From: Nageia nagi
Lineage: Eukaryota > Pinophyta
NCBI GenBank assembly: GCA_050084985.1
Contig: JBITNC010000001.1
Span: forward strand, 183,024,001 to 183,088,000
DNA length: 64,000 bases
Direction of reading: 5' to 3'
Shown one piece after another: positions 57,001-64,000 of this stretch. The translations under genes were made by a program, and so were the position numbers. Positions within the stretch are counted from its first letter, which is position 1; every line of letters starts with the position of its first letter. The notes below the pieces were generated by a model. The model was not told the DNA's origin, searched no databases, and was given only the letters and a program-made list of their open reading frames with translations.

Positions 57001-58134
57001 TAGATATCTCTAGGGATGGTGTTATAGCATCATTTTTTCTTTAAAATATGATTAATAAAATGATTAGATTAAATATACCACTTAAGGATATTATTGGTAT
57101 GATAACTAAAATATCCATGGCTCCCCAAGATATGGGCATGGGGATTTTGAGGAACATGATGGACCTAGCCAATAGATATGGGAAGAATAGAGTTCTATAT
57201 CCCTTAGAGGTTATTATATAGGCATAGAAGTCAATAAATTATGGTTACTAGGTAAGGGTAACTTGTAGTCATATTTACAATGGTTAAGCATATATGAGTA
57301 TGATGATTGTTCCATAAGATAATGATGCTATACATGTATCATATGGAATATGGCTTTAAAAAAATCTACTTGAATCTATGATATAGAGTATTATTCATGA
57401 ATTAAATGTATAACCTTATGGATGAGGGTTCTAATGGGTGATATGGGCCCCAAGTAGAAAATCACATCATGACTAGAATTTATATAGCATAGTTTGTGTA
57501 CACAAATGGTGGGCTATGTGTGATATATTCCCAAAAAGGTATACATTAAGGAAGTGAACTCTAGAAAATTTATATCAGGATTGGTTAATCAAAATTTGGC
57601 CAATCTTACCATGTGGATGTCAGCTAGATAACAACATTAATATGCTCATATAGATCTCCTTTTTCCATTCCTAAATCACTCAGGTGTTGAATAGTAAATA
57701 AAAAATAGGTCTAAAATTTAGGATTTTTGTGAAGTAGGGAATAGGTAGAGTGCTACATTATCATATTATTTTCCATAAGAATATATCATCAAATTTTTTA
57801 TCAAGATTTGTAACAAATAAATATTTTTTATCTTATAAATTCAACAACACAAATCACTATAAAAAGAGAATTTTATCTAGAAATTCAATATTTAATTAGG
57901 TGAAATCAAGTTACATAAGAAGAATAATAATCATGATCAAAAGTATAACAATGGTGGTAACAATAATGAAATATATCAAAAGCCACATATTAATCATATA
58001 TCTTATGATATCAACCAACCATCTCAATTTAGTAAAGAGCTTCTTAACAACCAATCTTGCATCAATAACATAAAATCAACAATCAGAGGCAAAATAAGAA
58101 GAGATATTTCACTCCTTTAATAGAGCCTTTATTA
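57001..58134 (+). pseudogene. gag: gag-like remnant of another retroelement lineage
   Basis: The plus strand has coding-like pieces such as KMIRLNIPLKDIIG, MGILRNMMDLANRYGKNRVL (57045-57200) and, near 57920-58020, an Asn/Gln-rich stretch (KNNNHDQKYNNGGNNN, YQKPHINHISYDINQPSQ). It leads into RYFTPLIEPLLDIL (58100-58142), the block that precedes the zinc knuckle in this kind of gag (KRKFTPLIDTIDNIL in the left element). Identity of the earlier pieces is inference. Many stops are present. Confidence 0.5.
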
Positions 58135-60411
58135 GATATATTATAATATTTAACTAAAGAAAATATCATAACATTACCATAATTAAAATAAAATCCTTAA
58201 ACTCAAACTTGCTATAGAGAGAATGAATTTTATGAGTATCATAGGCAAAAGTGACATAACATAAATAAATGTATGCGATTGAAGCATGTGACTCATGATC
58301 TTATATACAATGAGCAAATATCAATAGTAAATATCAATAGCAAATCCAATCACACTACCCAATCAATGCTTAGGAGTTTTCAACAACCCTTTTCCTAAAC
58401 ATGATGTGAATTAAGTGAATGCTTATCATAATGTGGAGCCTTTTCTTTTTCATATTTCTTTTTTGTATGAGTCAATAAGTTAAATAGTATCCTAGAGCAT
58501 TAATTGTATCTTATCATCAAATATTATCAATTGTATCTATCATCAAGTATTTTTTAATCTTATCATATTAGGAGTTGATATCATATCCTACTCTTTGTTT
58601 ATGATTATTTAGTAATGGATACTATAGGGTAGGACAACATTCACTCATCTTCTAGCACCATCATGTATCTTGTTTTACATTTATGTCTTATTCATAATTA
58701 TTATTTATCACCACTCATCATGTCATGATTTTCTCTTTATCTTTTTGTATCATCATTATTATTATGCTTTCATCAAGGGTGCCTTGCATCTCATCATCAT
58801 AGGAATCTATCTTTGTGGTCTATTTGAATTAATATCATTATCACTTTCCATTGGCCTCATTTCATAATAAGGATTCAACCACTTGAATCACAATCATATT
58901 ATTGAGTTTAATTATAATCAATCCATTTGGGCTACTCATTTATTATTTACTATCATGGTTTACAAGGAAAACATAGTCTTATAGAACAATGATGATAACT
59001 TTGAGATTGGTAAATCTATTTGATCATATTTTCATCTTCATCATTTATCAATAAGTAATCATGTATTATCATCATAATGAGCCTTTATATTTGATACAAT
59101 ATCATAATATCATGATTAATGATAGCTTACTAGATGGTAAATTGCCTTATTTGAACATCACCTTTATCCATCCTTCATACCATAGTTTAAGATTGAAGGT
59201 ACCACCTCTCTCAAGTCAAGGTGAATACCCCCACATCCAAGCATATTGGAAACATATTATACACATTATATTTAGTATTATCCTTGATCATACTCCTTTT
59301 ATTTCCATTTAACATGGGTTAAGGTTATCATTCTAGTGTTATGATTATATCATGATTATATCCTTTTGTTAACCACTTATTCTTGTCAAGGATAAAAAGA
59401 GGATAGTATGGATTTATTATACTCCTTTTTTAGAATTTGGTCTTCAAAATAATAACCAAATTTTCTCTCCAATTTGTATGATAAATTGAATCATATTTTC
59501 CATCATAAGTAAATTCTTTATTTTAAGATTCAACCCTTGTTTATGTACCAGCAAGAAGAATCACTTTATCCAATTCAACTATATAGTTGGTTAAATTATC
59601 AAGTCATAATTCCTTCAATGGTTTTTCCTTACTTTGTTTCACATAATCATATAAATGAATATGTATTACAATATAAATCCTTTTATCATGATATAATAAA
59701 GTTTTTGTGAGTGTTTATCATTACTAAAGAATTGTTTCTTAGGATGATACTTGATACAATTTGATTATTCATAGCTTGTCAAGTTTTAAGAGATAGATTA
59801 TTCTACAATGAAATTTATTACTTTTATTCATACACATTTTATTTCTTTCAATCACTAAGTATTTTCTTGTTCTCTAAATTTTATCTCATACTACATAGCT
59901 TAAGTGAAATGCTTTTTACATAGTGAAAATCTAACTATTATAACTTGTTGAAATTTCAAAAGGAAATTGATTCTCAAATAAAATTATAGATAGTTGAATT
60001 TTACTTGAAATACATCTAAGTTTTAAGAATTCTCTCATAAATAATAGTATAATTAATTGAAACATAAAATATAAAATATGTTTAATTATCATGTTCTTGT
60101 ATGCTTTCTTTCCAAAACATTTCAAGTGTTAGAGCTCAAGATCTAACTTTCATAATACTTGGAAGTGGTTGCATCCTCCAAAAATCCTAACTACCTATAA
60201 AATCATAACCATATCTATAACCCTTGTTACATATAGAAAAGAGATTCAAAATTTGACTAATTCCTTAAGAACAAGGATGAAGAATAAAGTAATTACTTTT
60301 ATCAAGGTTACATTTTATTCTTGAAAATAAACCAAGTCTAAAAAATAAAACCTATAAATAATCTAATTTTGTAAAAATGGGATCCAAAAATAATCTAACT
60401 TTGAAAAATAG
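58135..60411 (+). repeat. Tandem duplication copy 1 (2277-bp unit) with gag zinc-knuckle region
   Basis: The unit begins at the shared string GATATATTA. It carries YLTKENIITLP, then a knuckle remnant EFYEYHRQK*HNINKCMRLK (58222-58290), the end of gag, and about 2 kb of AT-rich sequence. The same order recurs in 60412-62769. Plus-strand frames at 58670-58867 and 59061-59312 lie in it. Confidence 0.85.
59061..59312 (+). CDS. Unrecognised 83-codon frame in duplication copy 1
   Basis: This frame aligns with 61415-61636 in copy 2: both contain PSYHSLR, KVP.LSSQGEYPHIQ.Y and FSIIL.HTP..SI with matching spacing. No family is recognised. It may be a remnant of the retroelement polyprotein rather than a gene of its own. 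No start-site signal supports translation. Confidence 0.25.
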   Translation: MYYHHNEPLYLIQYHNIMINDSLLDGKLPYLNITFIHPSYHSLRLKVPPLSSQGEYPHIQAYWKHIIHIIFSIILDHTPFISI

Positions 60412-62769
60412 GATATATTACAATAGTTAACTAAAGAAAATATCATAACACTACCATAAGTTAAAGAAAATCCTTATACATCAACTCAACCTTGCTATAG
60501 AGAGAATGAATTTGATGAGTATCATAGGCATAAAGGACATAACAAAAATAGGTGTATATGATTAAAGCATGTGACTTGAGATCTTATATAAAATTAGAAA
60601 ATATCAACAACAAGTCCAAATTGTACTACCTAATTAATGCTTAGGATTTTTCAACAACCCTTTTTCTAAACATGATGTGAATCAACTGAATGCTTATCAT
60701 AATATGGAGCCTTTTCTTCTTCATGTTACTTTTTTGTATGAGACAACAACTTGAACAATATCCTTGAGTATTAATTATCTCTTATCATCAAATATTATCA
60801 ATTGTATATATTATCAAGTTGTTTTTAATCTTATCATATTGGGAGTTGATATTATATCCTACTCCTTTTTTATGATATTTTTGTAATGGATATTGTAGGG
60901 TAGGAAAATAATCACTCATCTTCTAGCACTATCATGTATCTTATTTTATATTGTATCTTATTCATCATTATTGTTTTTCAACTCTCATCATGTTATCATG
61001 TTTTCTTTATCTTTATTTAATATATCATATTGTCTTTATCTCTTCTTTATCTTTGTGTATCATCATTATTCTTATCCTTTCATCAAGGGTGCCTTGCATC
61101 TCATCATCATAATCATATCATTATAGAAACCTATCTTTGCAATTTATTTGACTCAATATCATTATCACTTCCCATTGGCCTTATTTTCTAATAAGTATTC
61201 AGCCACTTGGATCACAATCATATTATTGAGTTTCCTTACAATAAATCCATTGGGGTTTGTTATCGATTATTGGCTATCATTGTTTACAAGGAAAACATAG
61301 TCTTGTTGAAAAATGATAATGAATTTGAGATTGGTAAATCTATTTTCTCATATTTTCATCTTCATCATTTTTCAATAAGAAATCATTCCTTATCATCATC
61401 ATGAGATTTGATATTTGATAGCATATCATAATAGTATGATCAATGAGATCTTAACAAATTGTAAATTGATTTATTTTAAATTCATCTTTATTGACCCATC
61501 ATACCATAGTTTGAGAGCCAAGGTACCAACTCTTTCAAGTCAAGGTGAATACCCCCACATCCAATCATATTGTAAATACATCATACCCATTGGATTTAGT
61601 ATTATCCTTGAACATACTCCTTTACTTTCCATTTAACATGGATCAAGGTTATAATTCTAGTGTTATGATAATATCTTGATTATATCCTTTTATTAATCAC
61701 TTTTTATTATCAAGGAGAAAAAGAGGATAGTATGGATTTATGATCCTCCTTTTTATGAGATTGTATTCAACATGGTAACCTAGTTTTGTGTCTAGTTTGT
61801 ATGATAAATTGAATTGTATTTGGCATCATAAATAGATCCTTTATTTTAAGATTCAACCTTTATTGATGTACATGGCAAGATGAATAAATTTATCCAATTC
61901 AAAAATATAGTTGGTTAAATTATTGAGTTAGAATTCCTTCAATGGTTTTTCCTTACTTTGTTTCACATAATTATATAAATTAATATGTATTATAATCTAA
62001 ATCATTTGATCATGATATAATAAAGTTTATGTGAGTGTTTATCATTGCTAAAGAATTCTTGCTAAGGATGATACTTGATATAAGTTGATTATTCATAGCT
62101 TGTCAAGTTTTAAGAGATATATTATTATACAATAAAATTTATTACTTGGTTTCATACACATTATATTTATTTCAATAACCAAGTATTTTTTTGTTCTTAA
62201 AAAGTTTATCTCACACTACATAGCTTGAGTAAATGCTTTTTACATAGTAAAAATCTAACTATTATAACTTGTTACAATTCCAAAAGGAAATTGATTCTCA
62301 AAGAAAATTATAGATAGTTGAATCTTACTTGTAATCCATCTATGTTTTAAGAATGATCTAATAAATAATAGTAGTACTTGACACATAAAATATGTTTTAT
62401 TATCATGTTCTTGTATGCTTGCTTTATAAAAAAATTCAAGTGTTAAAGCTCAAGATCTACAGATCACTTAAAATGAATTTTATTCAACTTGTATAATGAT
62501 TGGAATTTATTACATCCTCCAAAAATCCTAACTACCTATAAAATCATAACCATATCTATAACTTTAGTTTATTTTACAAATGCTAGTTACATCTAGAAAA
62601 TAGATTCAAAATTTGACTAATTCTTTGAGCACAAGGATGAAGAATAAACTAAGTCATTTTATCAAGGTTACATTTTATTATCAAAAAGAAATTAAATCTA
62701 TAAAAATAAAACCTATATTCTAATTTTGAAAAAATGGGATCCAAAAATAATCTAAATATGAAAAATAGG
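60412..62769 (+). repeat. Tandem duplication copy 2 with gag zinc-knuckle region
   Basis: Begins GATATATTACAATAG and follows copy 1 throughout: ENEFDEYHRHKGHNKNRCI (about 60502-60558), the catcaagggtgccttgcatctca block (61081), the ctcaagttttaagagatata block (62100) and the gggatccaaaaataatctaa end (62738). It diverges by scattered substitutions and small indels, so the duplication is old. The junction shows 9 bp of shared sequence. Confidence 0.85.
61415..61636 (+). CDS. Unrecognised 73-codon frame in duplication copy 2
   Basis: Counterpart of 59061-59312. Both copies keep the frame open over the last 60 codons and share the same stop position, although the surrounding DNA has indels. This might reflect slow decay alone. 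Confidence 0.25.
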   Translation: MIAYHNSMINEILTNCKLIYFKFIFIDPSYHSLRAKVPTLSSQGEYPHIQSYCKYIIPIGFSIILEHTPLLSI

Positions 62770-64000
62770 ACTTAAAAATAGCCTAAGCTTGGAAAAATAG
62801 GATCGAAAAATAATCTAAGTCCTTTTTTAAAATTATAAGAATGCATTATTACTTCCATAATTAATTTAATACTCTATATTTATCTATATATTGGTTGTAA
62901 ATATTCATCAACAAAATATAGAGCTTTGTCTCGAACCAATTTTCTTAGATATTGGTACTTCATTTGTTCCTTTTGAAGATGGTTCATTTGCAATAAGTTT
63001 CTTTCTAGCACAAATCTCTTGAGCTCATATATATACATCTTATCCTTAAAGTATATTAATTACTATTATATTTAGTTTTATCTTACAAAAAAAATATTTA
63101 TATTAGAGTAAATAAAATCTTCATAGAAAAATCAAATTGAAACTTGTAAAATACTCCTCTTTTCATGTTTCATAATTTAATCAGCTCTAGGGATGAATGA
63201 ACAAAATTTTATTTTACATAAATATCATGAAACATATTTTTTATATTCTCATGTTTAATATGTATTCTTCATCTATCCAATGGTTCAAATGATATGAAAA
63301 ATAGAGTCTAGATGTGGAACTTATAATTGTTTAATGATTGAAACATATTTACTCTTGTTCATGTAGTTGAACCATTTATTTTGATGTTTTAACTTAAAAA
63401 ATTATATTATATTCATAAATATTTTTTTCTTTATAATTCATTTGATAGAACTAAAAATAGAGTCTCAATGTGAGAATTGTAAGCATTTCACGATCAAGAC
63501 TTCTTCCATCATTAATGACCTTGTCTCTCAACCTTGAAGGTTATTTTTTTAATAGTTTTTCATTGAATATTTGTTACTTTGTAGATAATATTTTCATATT
63601 TTCAATGCCTCTAATTGAACTAAAAATAGAATTTTTATATGAACATTATGATCATTTAATGGTTGAGGTCCTAACATTGTCAATGACATTGTTTCACTAT
63701 AATGTTCTAGTTAGTATCTCATTTTTTCTCAAATGCTTACTTGTCTTGATCTTTAAACTTTATCTCAAGATAAATCAACAACATAATGAATCTTAATATG
63801 TTGGTATTTCATATCTAATATTTGTTAAATAATGAGGATTTATCCATTTTCAGGGTGTTATTCCTTAGGTTCCCTAGATATTTCACCAAATACATTGTAG
63901 TCCAACTTCTATAGATAAATGTGAATGATGCAAACCTTAGAATGAGAAATTAATTCATATGGTTTTATAACTTCATATCTAATTTTAAATACCTTTTCTT
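62770..64000. other. AT-rich end of window, no gene recognised
   Basis: A phrase aaaatagga...aaaataatctaa repeats near 62760-62820. From 63220 on, atagagtctagatgtgg, atagagtctcaatgtga and atagaatttttatatga phrases suggest a weak repeat of about 160-170 bp. A 108-codon plus-strand frame at 63470-63796 is hydrophobic and unrecognised. Confidence 0.35.

Noticed and set aside
1-64000. Ciliate-like genetic code (TAA/TAG read as Gln)
   Set aside because: Stops do favour Gln positions, but frameshifts, TGA stops, plant-specific domains, ordinary Gln codons in the same frames and C/G-to-T/A changes in non-coding repeats all point to decay of plant transposons.
1-64000. tRNA, rRNA, CRISPR arrays, bacterial operons
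   Set aside because: None seen; direct repeats present are eukaryotic tandem repeats without spacers of constant size.

Overview
The window is nuclear DNA of a large-genome vascular plant. The plant mobile domain (PMD), SWIM-type MULE transposase, PPR and plant-type Ty3/gypsy sequences point to a plant. The strong AT bias and several uncharacterised repeat-borne protein families would suit a gymnosperm, but the species cannot be fixed from sequence alone. Almost everything recognisable is a decayed transposable element. I see no intact long gene, rRNA, tRNA or CRISPR array. The short open frames are mostly pieces of dead genes; many in-frame stops sit where glutamine (CAA/CAG) is expected, which suggests C-to-T decay of methylated DNA.

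Layout. (1) 1-5947 is the 5' part of a minus-strand LTR element: LTR (5947-5220), primer site, gag (5055-2768), then a PMD pseudogene in antisense (plus strand, 1-2110) split by a 626-bp solo LTR with a perfect target duplication. (2) 5948-13040 is AT-rich with no recognised gene apart from short repeats and coding-like traces. (3) 13041-44236 is bounded by about 95-100 bp inverted copies and is read as an old Mutator-like element. It holds a minus-strand SWIM-type transposase with a deleted core (39225-40800), an uncharacterised minus-strand gene (41740-43346), a PPR fragment, and a plus-strand split gene with duplicated exons and a cysteine-peptidase-like segment. (4) That split gene is cut by a 16.4-kb Ty3/gypsy element (19360-35766, target duplication ACATG). 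That element's pol is in turn cut by a 7.8-kb LTR element (23696-31493, target duplication CTAGT/CTAAT). (5) The inner element has gag but no pol, and carries a PMD gene in antisense. (6) 44793-53151 is a second full-length Ty3/gypsy element related to the 16.4-kb one (target duplication TTACT). (7) 53531-55474 is a 1.9-kb non-coding LTR element with primer site, polypurine tract and target duplication TAAAG. (8) 57000-62769 holds decayed gag of another retroelement lineage, its tail duplicated in tandem (unit 2277 bp). (9) 62770-64000 shows nothing recognised.

How the parts relate. The order of events is readable: MULE with its captured gene, then the Ty3/gypsy element inside it, then the gag-plus-antisense-PMD element inside that. 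The two pol-bearing elements are plausible helpers for the pol-less ones, because all five LTR elements with a visible primer site use nearly the same motif (TTTTGGTGAACCC). The main novelty is that two elements with different LTRs, at opposite ends of the first half of the window, share one unusual plan: sense gag plus antisense PMD, without pol.
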